Assembly (NCBI RefSeq): GCF_023910625.1
Contig: NZ_JAAVVW010000003.1
Location: forward strand, 806,001-870,000
Reading direction: 5' to 3'
Length of the DNA: 64,000 bases
Source: Limnohabitans sp.
GTDB taxonomy: Bacteria; Pseudomonadota; Gammaproteobacteria; Burkholderiales; Burkholderiaceae_C
Below, piece after piece: positions 43,680-53,056 of the stretch; within the stretch, counting starts at the first letter, position 1; each line of letters opens with the position of its first letter. The translations under genes and the position numbers were made by a program. The notes under the pieces were generated by a model. That model was not told the origin of the DNA. It ran no database searches and was given only the letters and a program-made list of their open reading frames with translations.

Positions 43680-46475
43680 TCAGCTGCGCAGCAGACTCTT
43701 CAAGACATTTTGCAGGCGGCGTGCCATGGCTTCTTCGTGCGGGCCCGACAAAACTTGCGCCACATCCTGCCCCCAGGTTTCTCTCGGTCCGGGTTGATTG
43801 CGCTGGGTCAGCAGTTGCAATTGCAGCATCCGGCGCTCGCTCAGCCTGTCAGCAGGTGTGGGCACTTCGGCCGCCATTTCTAGGCGCAGCAAAGCGGTAG
43901 AAGCCGGTGATTTTGCCTCTTGGCTGACGGCTTGCGCCCATGCCTGTCGTGTGGCGGCGTTGATGGCACGACCCAACTCTTGTGCGCTGGGCAGGGCATC
44001 GGCCTGACGGTCTTGCCAAGCGGTCATCAGGCGTGTGAGGGTTTCACCATGGGCTTGCGCGGCCAATTTGCGCAGTGACATTTCGGCACGCTCCATGGCC
44101 TCGCGCTGCGCGCGAAAAGCCGCATCGCCCAAACGCGGACCGCGGTCTTCTCGGAAATCGCGGCCTTCACGCCCGTTGCCTCGGGCACTGCGATCGCCAA
44201 AACGGTCAACGCCACGCTCACCCGTTGGACGCGCACCTCGCTCGCCTATGCGACCATCTCGGCGACCATCGCGCGCGATGACAGGCTCGGCTTTCTTTTG
44301 ACCTGGTCGGTCATCGCCACGCACGGCAATGACCGGCTTGGCGGGTTTCGATACCACCAACGGGGCTGCAGGTACGGCCTCTTCAGCGGGGGTATCGGCT
44401 GCGCTGACAGCGGCAGGCACATCGGCCTCGGCTTGATCAGCCACGGCTTCGGACGTTGTAGCGTCGCTGCCGTTGGCTGCGCTGGCATCTGGAGCGGAAG
44501 CAGCTGGGGCAACCGTCGGGGCTGGGGCCGCTTGACGGACTTGTTGGGCCTGGCCACGCAAGGCGGCGTCCAGGGCAGCCATGGCGGCACGGATTTGGGC
44601 CGCATCGCCACCCGCATTGGCTTCGTCCAGGGTTTTCGAGGCGTCGATCACGGCTCGGTCGTGCACAGTAAGCGCAGCCACCGAGGTCTGTCGTTCGGTA
44701 CCTTTGCGCTGAAAAGCTTCGTCCAGTGGGGCGCGGAAGACTTCCCACAATTTTTGCTCGGTCTTGCGGTCAAGGGGAACCGACTGAGCTTCGACTTGCC
44801 AGCGTTGTTGCAGGGCTTTGACCGCATCAACACGCAAGGGCGCAGCAGCAAGTGCTTTGGCTTCGTCAATCAGGGCTTCACGACGTCCGATGCTGGCTTT
44901 TTGAGCCGCCTCCAGGCGGGCCGCTGCGGCTTTGAAAACGCTTTTCCACTGCGTTTGCATTTCAGTGAAGGCTTTTTCACTCAGATGTCCCGCATTTCGC
45001 CAGCGGTCGGCAAACTGATGCAAGGCACGCAACTGAGCACGCCAGTCCTGGCCATGGGCTTGTTCTGCTGTCCAGGCCTTGACTTCCTCGATGAGCGCAA
45101 GGCGCTGGGAGCGCTGGTCTGCAGCGTCTTTTTTCATCTGCTCCAGCCAAGCCAGCACGGTTTTGTAAGCCTCGTTGCAAGCGGCATCAAAACGCTTCCA
45201 AAGACCGTGGTTGGGCATACCGCCCTGGTCCATTTGCTTCCAGCTGTCGCGAAGTTGGCGCAGCTTGTCTTGCATCTTGCGCCCGCCGACGGTCGGGGCC
45301 TTATTGGCGTCCAGCAAACCTTCAGCCTGGGTCACCAAATCCAGTCGCACCTGGTCGGCCACCCAGCGAGGCCAACCTTGGGGGTCACCGGCAGCCTTCA
45401 AGGCTTTGTGCAGCCGCTCGTCCAAACTGGTGTCGAGCTGTTTGCCGTGAGTCTTGAGGATGGCGTGCAAGGCGGCGCACGCGTCTGTGACGGGCGCGCC
45501 CGAGTTCTCGGAGATCAGCTTTTCAAGGGCGTCGAGGACCGGCGTGACGGTTTGCAAGGCCAGCTCGCGCAATGCTTGCCGTTGGGCAGGGTCGACTTTG
45601 GCTTTGGCTGGTTTGTCGGTTTTTTCGGAGGCAGGCACGCTGGCTGGTGAGGCTGAAGTGGGCGAGATCTGCACAGTTTCGCCACGCTGGCGGCGAATCT
45701 CATCGGCCCAGACCGGCACGGGAGGCAGCGCGGCCTGGGCATCGGACCAGGCGACCTTGGCCGACACCAGTGCCGCAGAAAAGGCATCCCAAACGGCTTG
45801 CAACTGGAGGCCCGCAGCTTCCAGCTGAACGGGGAACTTGAGGTCGATGCTGTGCCAAGACCTGTTGCTCATCAAGGCTTGTGCCTGTATTTGCCACTGG
45901 CTGACATCGTTTTGCAGACCTGCATGGCCTTGCTGTGCCTCGGCCATGGGTTTTGTCGACAACACTTCAATACGTTGCGCAAGCAAAACGGCAGACTCCC
46001 TCTGCACCATCACCTGATGCTGCAGGTCTTCAACGCCTTTGACCCATTCAACCAAGCGCATTTTGAGACTGGCCAGGGGATCGCGGGACAGGGGTGCGCC
46101 AGCTTTGGCGGCATCCCGCTGCCAAGCCAGGGCATCGGCCATGTTCAGGCGGGGGGCAGACAAAATCAGCTCGGCTTTCTGAGCCCAATCATTGGCCAGG
46201 GCTTCCTGACCCTGGCTGCGTTTGATCTCGTCGATTCTTTCCTTGAGTAGCTTGGCAACGCCCTTGTCCTTGGCAGACAGATCGCGGTAGACCTCATGAA
46301 GTCGGGCTTCGCTGGGTTCGGTCTTTAGCCACTCCCGCAAGCGAGAGCTGCGCTCCCCGGATGTGGCTGCAAGAAAAATCCCGGTGGTCAATGGGTCCAA
46401 GTTGGCAAGATCGATGGGTTTGGAGGAGGTGGTCACGGTATGAGCTTTGAAACACTGGGTATGCTGGCGAGGCAT
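43680..46475 (-). CDS. Large DUF349-repeat protein
   Basis: This 931-residue, mostly helical, Gln/Ala/Lys-rich protein has repeated DUF349 units (about 70 residues each) between roughly residues 200 and 620. Examples are LRQLRDSWKQMDQGGMPNHG, LHQFADRWRNAGHLSEKAF and LQQRWQVEAQSVPLDRKTEQ. An Ala-Pro-rich linker and an Arg/Gly-rich tail (RDGRRDGRIGERGARPTGER) may bind nucleic acid. ATG 46475 is the first ATG; GTG 46436 (TTSSKPIDLANLD) is an alternative. Function unknown. Confidence 0.8.
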   Translation of the reverse strand: MPRQHTQCFKAHTVTTSSKPIDLANLDPLTTGIFLAATSGERSSRLREWLKTEPSEARLHEVYRDLSAKDKGVAKLLKERIDEIKRSQGQEALANDWAQKAELILSAPRLNMADALAWQRDAAKAGAPLSRDPLASLKMRLVEWVKGVEDLQHQVMVQRESAVLLAQRIEVLSTKPMAEAQQGHAGLQNDVSQWQIQAQALMSNRSWHSIDLKFPVQLEAAGLQLQAVWDAFSAALVSAKVAWSDAQAALPPVPVWADEIRRQRGETVQISPTSASPASVPASEKTDKPAKAKVDPAQRQALRELALQTVTPVLDALEKLISENSGAPVTDACAALHAILKTHGKQLDTSLDERLHKALKAAGDPQGWPRWVADQVRLDLVTQAEGLLDANKAPTVGGRKMQDKLRQLRDSWKQMDQGGMPNHGLWKRFDAACNEAYKTVLAWLEQMKKDAADQRSQRLALIEEVKAWTAEQAHGQDWRAQLRALHQFADRWRNAGHLSEKAFTEMQTQWKSVFKAAAARLEAAQKASIGRREALIDEAKALAAAPLRVDAVKALQQRWQVEAQSVPLDRKTEQKLWEVFRAPLDEAFQRKGTERQTSVAALTVHDRAVIDASKTLDEANAGGDAAQIRAAMAALDAALRGQAQQVRQAAPAPTVAPAASAPDASAANGSDATTSEAVADQAEADVPAAVSAADTPAEEAVPAAPLVVSKPAKPVIAVRGDDRPGQKKAEPVIARDGRRDGRIGERGARPTGERGVDRFGDRSARGNGREGRDFREDRGPRLGDAAFRAQREAMERAEMSLRKLAAQAHGETLTRLMTAWQDRQADALPSAQELGRAINAATRQAWAQAVSQEAKSPASTALLRLEMAAEVPTPADRLSERRMLQLQLLTQRNQPGPRETWGQDVAQVLSGPHEEAMARRLQNVLKSLLRS

Positions 46476-46835
46476 CAAGTGCGGTCTGCGCAGAGGGTAC
46501 AACCCCAAGAAACGCAGCCACGCACAAAAGGGATATTTTCGCCGTTATTTGGTGCAAGCTGAAAACGGCCACTCAATCGCTTGCAAAGTCTGATGTTTAT
46601 CCCTCACAAACCCCATTAATATGCCAAATTATTAATAAGGATTGATTTTGATATTCTTCATCATGCAGTTGAATTCCCTAAAATCACTCCCATCCTAAAA
46701 CCATGGATAGCCCTAGAGGGTCGCCCAACCGGCGACACGGGTCCAAGTGAGCAGCACTTGAGACCACTGAATCATCCAACCCTTTGCGCTGGCTTTGCCA
46801 CAAGTGTCGCCACCGCTTGGCATGAGAGGAACGTT

Positions 46836-47582
46836 GTGACTGCACCACCGAAAAATTGGTCCTTTGGGAAAGGCTCTAAGCTGGGCCTTCTGAAAATCAC
46901 CCGCCACAGCCTGGCCTTTTTCGGCGTAGCTTGCTTGGCTTTGATGGTGATGTTGGTCAGCCAACCCGATTTGAAAGTCAGCGCCACAGAGCGTTTGCTG
47001 GGCTGGCTGGATTCGCGACAAGACCCATTGTCGGAAAACGAAACTCCAGACGTCAACGCCCAATTGGTGTCTGCCCTGCCCAGCATGTTTGCGCTGGCGC
47101 TCAGCGATGAACAGGCGGCTGTGACCCGTTGGCTGAGCCGACGCTACAAAGTATCCCCCGAACCCATGGGCGCTTTGGTTCACGAGGCATGGACCGTAGG
47201 TGACCGGATCCAAGTCTCCCCCACTTTGCTTTTGGCCGTCATCGCCATCGAATCCCGATTCAATCCCTTCGCCTCTGGGCCCCAAGGTGGCATGGGCCTG
47301 ATGCAAATCCAAGCCGAAGCCCAACACCGCGCCCTGCTGTCATATGGCGGCCCTTTGGCAGCGTTTGACCCCCTGACCAATTTGCGCGTCGGAGCCCGAC
47401 ATTTGCAAACACTGATCGAACAAAGCCCCTCGGTCGATGCAGCCTTGCAACTGTACGCCTTGGCCACCGGACAAAGCAACGGTAAGGATTACGTCAGCCG
47501 TGTGTTGGCCGAACAAAAACAACTGGAAACCATGACCCGTCCGGCCAAAAGCTTGGACGGGCTTCATAACCCCCGCCTCTAA
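46836..47582 (+). CDS. Lytic transglycosylase (SLT domain)
   Basis: This 248-residue protein has one N-terminal membrane anchor (LAFFGVACLALMVMLV). A C-terminal SLT fold includes catalytic Glu in AVIAIESRFNPFASGPQGG, the motif MGLMQI and NLRVGARHLQTLI. It cleaves peptidoglycan glycan strands in the periplasm. GTG 46836 is chosen because GAGAGGA precedes it; longer frames have no ribosome site. A gap of about 360 bp upstream is AT-rich near 46600-46680 and probably holds the promoter. Confidence 0.85.
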   Translation: MTAPPKNWSFGKGSKLGLLKITRHSLAFFGVACLALMVMLVSQPDLKVSATERLLGWLDSRQDPLSENETPDVNAQLVSALPSMFALALSDEQAAVTRWLSRRYKVSPEPMGALVHEAWTVGDRIQVSPTLLLAVIAIESRFNPFASGPQGGMGLMQIQAEAQHRALLSYGGPLAAFDPLTNLRVGARHLQTLIEQSPSVDAALQLYALATGQSNGKDYVSRVLAEQKQLETMTRPAKSLDGLHNPRL

Positions 47583-47826
47583 CAGCCTTTACCGACCAAA
47601 GCAGACTTTGACTGGGCTACACTCGCTGGGTGCGCGACTGGCGATAGGAGCCTGTTTTGAAATCAAAACAGACCACTCTGACGTGGAGCGTGGCGATTGG
47701 GAAGTCGCCCCAGAACCACTGGGAAGCGCACAGCTTGCCTGAAATTATTGTCAGGCCAGGCTCACAGCCGTTCGCCTGGGCAGCCCTTGTCATTCATGCC
47801 AAGGTTCCATCATTAGAAGGACTGCC

Positions 47827-49086
47827 ATGTACCACCGCAACCACCTGATTGAACAAACCGACCCCGAAATTTTCGCCGCCATCCAGGCCGAAAACGCACG
47901 CCAAGAGCACCATATCGAGCTGATCGCCAGCGAAAACTACGCTTCGCCCGCCGTCATGGCCGCCCAAGGCAGCCAGCTCACCAACAAATACGCCGAAGGC
48001 TACCCCGGCAAGCGCTACTACGGAGGCTGCGAGCACGTGGACGTGGCCGAGCAATTGGCCATCGACCGCATCAAACAGATCTTTGGCGCAGAAGCCGCCA
48101 ACGTGCAGCCGCATTGCGGCGCATCGGCCAACGAAGCTGTCTTCCTGGCCTTCCTGAAACCTGGCGACACCATCATGGGCATGAGCCTGGCCGAGGGCGG
48201 CCACCTGACCCATGGCATGCCGCTCAACATGTCGGGCAAATGGTTTAACGTTGTCTCCTATGGTCTGGATGCCAAAGAAGCCATCGACTACGAGGCCATG
48301 GAAGCCAAGGCCCGTGAGACCCAACCCAAGCTGATCATCGCGGGGGCTTCGGCCTACAGCCTGCACATCGACTGGGCGCGTTTTGCCAAAGTGGCCAAGG
48401 AAGTTGGCGCAATTTTCATGGTCGACATGGCCCACTACGCCGGCTTGATTGCCGCTGGCGTCTACCCCAACCCGGTGCCCCACGCCGACGTGGTGACGTC
48501 GACCACACACAAGAGCTTGCGCGGCCCGCGCGGCGGCATCATCTTGATGAAGGCTGAGCACGAAAAAGCCATCAACAGCGCCATCTTCCCCGGCCTGCAA
48601 GGCGGCCCACTGATGCACGTGATCGCGGCCAAGGCCGTGGCCTTCAAGGAAGCCATGGCACCGGAGTTCAAGGCCTACCAAGCCCAGGTGATCAAGAACG
48701 CGCAAATCATCGCCCACACCTTGACCCAACGCGGTCTGCGCATCGTCAGCGGCGGCACCCAAAGCCACGTCATGCTGGTGGACCTGCGCGAAAGTTCATC
48801 ATGGAAACACGGCATCACCGGCAAAGTGGCCGAAGCCGCTTTGGGTAACGCGCACATGACCATCAACAAGAACGCCATCCCGAACGACCCTGAAAAGCCG
48901 TTCGTGACCAGCGGCGTGCGCATCGGCACCCCGGCCATGACCACCCGCGGCTTCAAGGACGAAGAAGCCCGCGCCACGGCCCACCTGATCGCCGACGTGC
49001 TGGAGAACCCCCACGATGAAGCCAACATCATGGCTGTGCGGGACAAAGTGAATGCTCTGACCAGCCGCTTCCCGGTCTACTGCTGA
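47827..49086 (+). CDS. glyA: Serine hydroxymethyltransferase
   Basis: GlyA interconverts serine and glycine with transfer of a one-carbon unit to tetrahydrofolate. The 419-residue enzyme has [20 protein letters not shown] near the N-terminus, [11 protein letters not shown], and the PLP-binding Lys in [14 protein letters not shown]. It is followed 12 bp downstream by nrdR, a common pairing in this group. The 244-bp upstream gap shows no recognisable riboswitch. Confidence 0.97.
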   Translation: MYHRNHLIEQTDPEIFAAIQAENARQEHHIELIASENYASPAVMAAQGSQLTNKYAEGYPGKRYYGGCEHVDVAEQLAIDRIKQIFGAEAANVQPHCGASANEAVFLAFLKPGDTIMGMSLAEGGHLTHGMPLNMSGKWFNVVSYGLDAKEAIDYEAMEAKARETQPKLIIAGASAYSLHIDWARFAKVAKEVGAIFMVDMAHYAGLIAAGVYPNPVPHADVVTSTTHKSLRGPRGGIILMKAEHEKAINSAIFPGLQGGPLMHVIAAKAVAFKEAMAPEFKAYQAQVIKNAQIIAHTLTQRGLRIVSGGTQSHVMLVDLRESSSWKHGITGKVAEAALGNAHMTINKNAIPNDPEKPFVTSGVRIGTPAMTTRGFKDEEARATAHLIADVLENPHDEANIMAVRDKVNALTSRFPVYC

Positions 49087-49098
49087 TCGGCCAGCGCG

Positions 49099-49548
49099 AT
49101 GAAATGCCCCTTTTGCAGCCACCTTGAAACCCAAGTGGTGGAGACCCGTCTGGCCGAAGATGGAGATTTCATCCGCCGCCGTCGCCAGTGTGGGGCGTGT
49201 GAAAAACGCTTCACGACCTACGAAAAGCCGGAGGTCAACTTTCCGGCCATCGTCAAAAAAGATGGCAGGCGCATCGATTACCAACGCGACAAACTGCTGG
49301 CCAGCCTGAACCTGGCTTTGCGCAAGCGGCCCGTGAGCACCGAGCAGGTGGACAGCGCGATTGAGCGCATCGAAGAAAAACTCCTGAATTTGGGCGAACG
49401 CGAAGTCGGCTCTCATCGCATCGGTGCGCTGGTCATGCGTGAGTTGAAAAAACTCGACAAAGTGGCCTATGTGCGCTTTGCCAGCGTTTACCGCAATTTT
49501 GAAGACATTGACGCCTTCAAGACACTGGTCGACGAGGTGCAAAGCTGA
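49099..49548 (+). CDS. nrdR: Transcriptional repressor NrdR
   Basis: NrdR senses ATP/dATP and represses ribonucleotide reductase genes. It has 149 residues. The zinc ribbon is [13 protein letters not shown] with [13 protein letters not shown] (four Cys). The ATP-cone follows ([20 protein letters not shown]). It converges with fimT 24 bp away. Confidence 0.96.
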   Translation: MKCPFCSHLETQVVETRLAEDGDFIRRRRQCGACEKRFTTYEKPEVNFPAIVKKDGRRIDYQRDKLLASLNLALRKRPVSTEQVDSAIERIEEKLLNLGEREVGSHRIGALVMRELKKLDKVAYVRFASVYRNFEDIDAFKTLVDEVQS

Positions 49549-49572
49549 CCTCGGCCAGGCTGCACGCTGCCT

Positions 49573-50148
49573 TCAGGTGCATTTCGTCGCGGGGTATTCT
49601 TCGATTCGAGGCTTGCCCAGCGCATTGGCCACCACCTGCCAGCCTTGCGGCGATGTGGCGACGCAAAACCGCCATGTGCCCGCCATGAACGCGCCGTTGG
49701 CGCTGGCACTGCGCCCCTCGCTGACGTAGGAATAATAATGCTTGATGGTGCTGGTGACGTTCACCTTCACCACTGTCGGCACAGCTTCTCGCGCCTGCAC
49801 CAGAACTTCCCCCGCCTCACGCAAACCGTTGTTATTGGCGTCTACAAACAACAACCAACCTTGATCCCAGCGTCCAATGGGATCGCAGCCATCTGCAGCG
49901 CCCCGCGCACACAAAGTGACCCGCTGCTGGCGCCGCAGGGCTTCCGAGCGAGCCAGCACCAAGCTGCCCAAAAAAGCTTCAGCCTGACTTTGCAACTGAT
50001 GGCGCGCCCGCATACCTGTCATGGCGGGGGCAACCAGGCTCAGAAAAATACCCAGCACGGCCATGACCACCATGGCTTCCAACAAAGTCAAGCCTTTAAT
50101 CTTGCACCTTGCAGCGCACGGGCGAGGACGGTTTGAGGGTGGGTTCAT
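49573..50148 (-). CDS. fimT: FimT/GspH-type minor pseudopilin
   Basis: This 191-residue type IV pilus minor pilin has the prepilin cleavage site IKGLTLLEAMVVMAVLGIFL, where cleavage after Gly leaves Leu+1 and Glu+5. LARSEALRRQQRVTLC is typical of the GspH/FimT domain. A loop FVDANNNGLREAGE resembles a calcium-binding turn. ATG 50148 gives a short polar leader; the longer frame is unlikely. It is divergent from the other pilin genes. Confidence 0.85.
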   Translation of the reverse strand: MNPPSNRPRPCAARCKIKGLTLLEAMVVMAVLGIFLSLVAPAMTGMRARHQLQSQAEAFLGSLVLARSEALRRQQRVTLCARGAADGCDPIGRWDQGWLLFVDANNNGLREAGEVLVQAREAVPTVVKVNVTSTIKHYYSYVSEGRSASANGAFMAGTWRFCVATSPQGWQVVANALGKPRIEEYPATKCT

Positions 50149-50223
50149 ATGGGTATGGCCTGCGATGCACTGTACAAGATGAATACATAGGGACACAATA
50201 AAACAAGCAAAAGGAGACCGCTG

Positions 50224-50712
50224 ATGTCACAGCCATCCATCCCGCCCGATCTACCTGCCCCTGATGCCACCCACCTGCAGACTGACAGGGTTGTGCACCA
50301 GGGTTGGACCTTGACAGAGATGCTGATCTGTCTGGCACTCTTAGCGGTGTTGGCCGCACTGGCCCTGCCCAGTTACCAGGAACAACAACGCAAGGCACGT
50401 CGCCAAGACGGTCAAGCGGCCTTGCTTCAACTGCAAACCGACCAAGAACGCTGGCGCAGCAGCAATGACAGCCACGCAGACAGCCTCAGCAAATTGGGCT
50501 GGCGCAGCGATCTTTCCCCCGGAGGTCATTACCGCATCCAATTGCTTGAATCCTCTGCTCAAGCCTACACCGCGCAAGCCATTGCCCTGGGAGCGCAAGC
50601 ATCTGACCGTGAATGCACCCCATTGCTCTTGCGCTCTCTGGGGGGGGCTCATGTCTGGCTAGGCTCGGGCCAATCACCCGACAGCGATCCGGCCCGGTGC
50701 TGGCGAAAATAA
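50224..50712 (+). CDS. PilE-like minor pilin
   Basis: This 162-residue prepilin has a 27-residue leader ending VVHQG, cleavage before WTLTE and the hydrophobic helix MLICLALLAVLAALALPSYQ. The C-terminal Cys pair (RECTPLL, ARCWRK) may form the D-loop disulfide. It is the first gene of a plus-strand set of four. Confidence 0.82.
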   Translation: MSQPSIPPDLPAPDATHLQTDRVVHQGWTLTEMLICLALLAVLAALALPSYQEQQRKARRQDGQAALLQLQTDQERWRSSNDSHADSLSKLGWRSDLSPGGHYRIQLLESSAQAYTAQAIALGAQASDRECTPLLLRSLGGAHVWLGSGQSPDSDPARCWRK

Positions 50713-50717
50713 AACCC

Positions 50718-51341
50718 ATGAGATCGCCTCACGACAAAGGAGAAACCTTGATGGGCCTCATGGTGGGCTTGTCTGTAGGCTTGGTGGTGCTGGCTGCTGG
50801 CAGTGCCATGCTGGCCAACCAGTTGCGCGGGCACCGCTCGGCCTTGCAAGACAGCCACCTACACCATGAACTTCGTCAAGCGGTAGACTGGATGAGCCGC
50901 GAACTGCGCAAAGCCCAGTACTCGGCACAAGCCTGGGAAACACGCTCAGCGACGAACTGCGACGACACTTTTTGTGATGGTTTTGAGGACTTCAGCATTG
51001 AGGACAACTGGATTGACTTCAGTCACGACCGCAACCACAACGGCCTGCAAGACCAGGATGAATGCATGGGCTTCAGGTTGTCAGGCACCGCACTGCAAAC
51101 GAAAAGGTCATGCAACCCCAGTGGTGACTGGCTATCGATCACCGACAGCAAGCTTTTGCAAATCACCGAACTGCGTTGGCAGTTACGCTGCGAGTCCCAC
51201 CAAAACTGGCTGCGTCGCAGCGTTTTTATGACCCTCAAGGCTCAATGGCCCGGCGACGCATCGCGCCAAGTCAGCCTGTCCAACACCATTCATTTGCACA
51301 ACAATCTGCCGAGCAGCCTGCAAGCGCTGTATTGCCCATGA
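50718..51341 (+). CDS. PilW-like type IV pilus assembly protein
   Basis: This 207-residue prepilin-like protein begins RSPHDKGETLMGLMVGLSVG. Cleavage after Gly would leave Glu+1 and, unusually, Gly at position +5 where most pilins have Glu. A loop DRNHNGLQDQDE resembles a calcium site. It starts 5 bp after the PilE-like gene and overlaps the next by 4 bp. Confidence 0.78.
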   Translation: MRSPHDKGETLMGLMVGLSVGLVVLAAGSAMLANQLRGHRSALQDSHLHHELRQAVDWMSRELRKAQYSAQAWETRSATNCDDTFCDGFEDFSIEDNWIDFSHDRNHNGLQDQDECMGFRLSGTALQTKRSCNPSGDWLSITDSKLLQITELRWQLRCESHQNWLRRSVFMTLKAQWPGDASRQVSLSNTIHLHNNLPSSLQALYCP

Positions 51342-52549
51342 GTCAACACACGGACCTTGCACACCAGCATGGCGCGGTCACCCTGATGGTCGCTGTGAGC
51401 ATGGTGATCTTGGCCAGCTTGACCAGCCTCTACAGTGCTCGCAGTGTGCATTTTGACCAACTGGCCAGCTACAACCACGGGCGCGCCAGTCAGGCCAGGC
51501 TGGCAGCAACAGCAGCTCTGGCCCATGCACAATCCACTCTCGCAAACACCCCTTTCACTCAGCTGTTTTCGGCTCCGACTGCTTGTCCTGCGGGTGTCTC
51601 AGGCAAACAATGGGAATGCAGCGCCATAGACGTTGTGCAGCCCCCCGCCATGCAGCATTGGCAATTGTCCGCCGTCGCTGTACGTGATCTGTTGATGTCA
51701 CCCCATGTCGTCACTTTGCACGCCAAGGCCAGCCATACGGCTCAAACCAGTCAAGCCCATGTGCGTGAAAGTGTGTTCATTCCGGCCTTGCCGCCAGCTC
51801 CAGGCTTGGCCGCACCTGCGGCATTGGTGATGAATGGGTGCATCAGCGAAGCTGCTGGAGCCTCATTGCGGGTCTGCCCCTTGGTCAGCAAAGGTGAACT
51901 TTGCAGCGGCACCGCCAAAGCCCCTGTTGTACACACGCATTTTGTGGTGGATACCAACAACAATGGGGCCATTTCCAGCGCTGAAAGACAGGCATGCATG
52001 GCCCTCAGTCCCGCCAACATGCCTGGCGGAGGAACCCGCATTGGACCTGCCACAGCCGTTACCCGCAGCCCCTGCAAACGCGCTGCAAGACAAAGCGTCC
52101 TGGGCTCGATTGACGACACCCAGCTTCAGGCCTGGTCCAGCGCTCAAGAGCGTCACGGCCTGAGCGCACACACCAACCCGCCGCGCTCGATCTATTGGGT
52201 TGACAGCGCCGCAGATTGGCATCTCAGCGTGGGCACGCCCGAGGTTCCCGTCTTGCTGGTTTTTTCGGCCAAAGCTTGCGATCTCCGCTGCCCTCACATT
52301 GCTCCAGGTGTGCGCATCATGGGTAGCGTATTGATCGATTCGGGCTGCAACGACGAAAAAATGCGCGGCTGGCAAGGTGGCCGAATCGAAGGCCAACTGG
52401 TGGTGGAGTCCGGTCTGCCCGAGTGGCGATCAGGCACAGTTTTGGCTACTCCGCAAGGCCGCGACGCCTACATCCTGAACTGGCCATCGGGCATCGATGC
52501 ATCCCGCGTTCAGCGCGTCAACGGCAGTTGGAGTGAGGGTTCGCCGTGA
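51338..52549 (+). CDS. PilX-like pilus assembly protein
   Basis: This 403-residue protein has an N-terminal hydrophobic helix (HGAVTLMVAVSMVILASLTS), without a canonical Glu+5, and a long Cys-rich extracellular part. A loop VVDTNNNGAISSAERQA resembles an EF-hand. It is longer than most PilX proteins, and the C-terminal part (YWVDSAADWHLSVGTPEVPV onward) may be a separate beta domain. It lies between PilW-like and PilV-like genes with 4-bp overlaps. Confidence 0.7.
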   Translation: MSQHTDLAHQHGAVTLMVAVSMVILASLTSLYSARSVHFDQLASYNHGRASQARLAATAALAHAQSTLANTPFTQLFSAPTACPAGVSGKQWECSAIDVVQPPAMQHWQLSAVAVRDLLMSPHVVTLHAKASHTAQTSQAHVRESVFIPALPPAPGLAAPAALVMNGCISEAAGASLRVCPLVSKGELCSGTAKAPVVHTHFVVDTNNNGAISSAERQACMALSPANMPGGGTRIGPATAVTRSPCKRAARQSVLGSIDDTQLQAWSSAQERHGLSAHTNPPRSIYWVDSAADWHLSVGTPEVPVLLVFSAKACDLRCPHIAPGVRIMGSVLIDSGCNDEKMRGWQGGRIEGQLVVESGLPEWRSGTVLATPQGRDAYILNWPSGIDASRVQRVNGSWSEGSP

Positions 52550-53007
52550 CACCCCCTCTTCCCAAGCAAGCAGGTTTGGCCTTGATCGAAGCGCTGATGG
52601 CCTCGGCGGTGCTGGGTATTGGCTTGGTTGGGGCCACTCAACTGTCACTCAAGAGCCTTCAAACAGTCCGTGAAAATCGCCAATTCACCGTGGCACAGCA
52701 CTGGGCACAAGAAGCGATGGATTGCATGCATGCTCAGCCGCTGAACCACGCCACTGCGTGCCCATCGCCGCAAACCAGGGTGGTGCAGGGCGTGCCCTAT
52801 AAACTTCAAATTTACAGCGCCAGCGCAGGGACTGGTTCTACCACCACCCTGTCCGTGCGAGTGTCTTGGCCTCGCACTGGACATCGTGCCAGCAATTCAA
52901 CCCCTGTCGGCAGCCACTCGGGTGCCTCTTCTTCTGACGAAAACCAGATCGAATGGCACAGCAGCGTCTCAGCCCTGCCCTCCTGGGTTGGCGTATCCTT
53001 GCCATAG
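52546..53007 (+). CDS. PilV-like minor pilin
   Basis: This 153-residue prepilin has the cleavage site PKQAGLALIEALMASAVLGI (Leu+1, Glu+5). A GTG start at 52546 overlaps the previous stop. The WAQEAMDCMHAQ segment is typical of PilV. It ends the pilin set; no pilY1 follows within the window, and ribD begins 49 bp later. Confidence 0.8.
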   Translation: MTPPLPKQAGLALIEALMASAVLGIGLVGATQLSLKSLQTVRENRQFTVAQHWAQEAMDCMHAQPLNHATACPSPQTRVVQGVPYKLQIYSASAGTGSTTTLSVRVSWPRTGHRASNSTPVGSHSGASSSDENQIEWHSSVSALPSWVGVSLP

Positions 53008-53056
53008 TTCATTTGTGCGCCGATTCGCTCCTCACGCCCTCCGGATTCAAACCACC

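Noticed and set aside
47583-47826. Glycine riboswitch or tRNA upstream of glyA
   Set aside because: No aptamer-like pairing or tRNA-like arms could be traced in this gap; it probably holds only a promoter.
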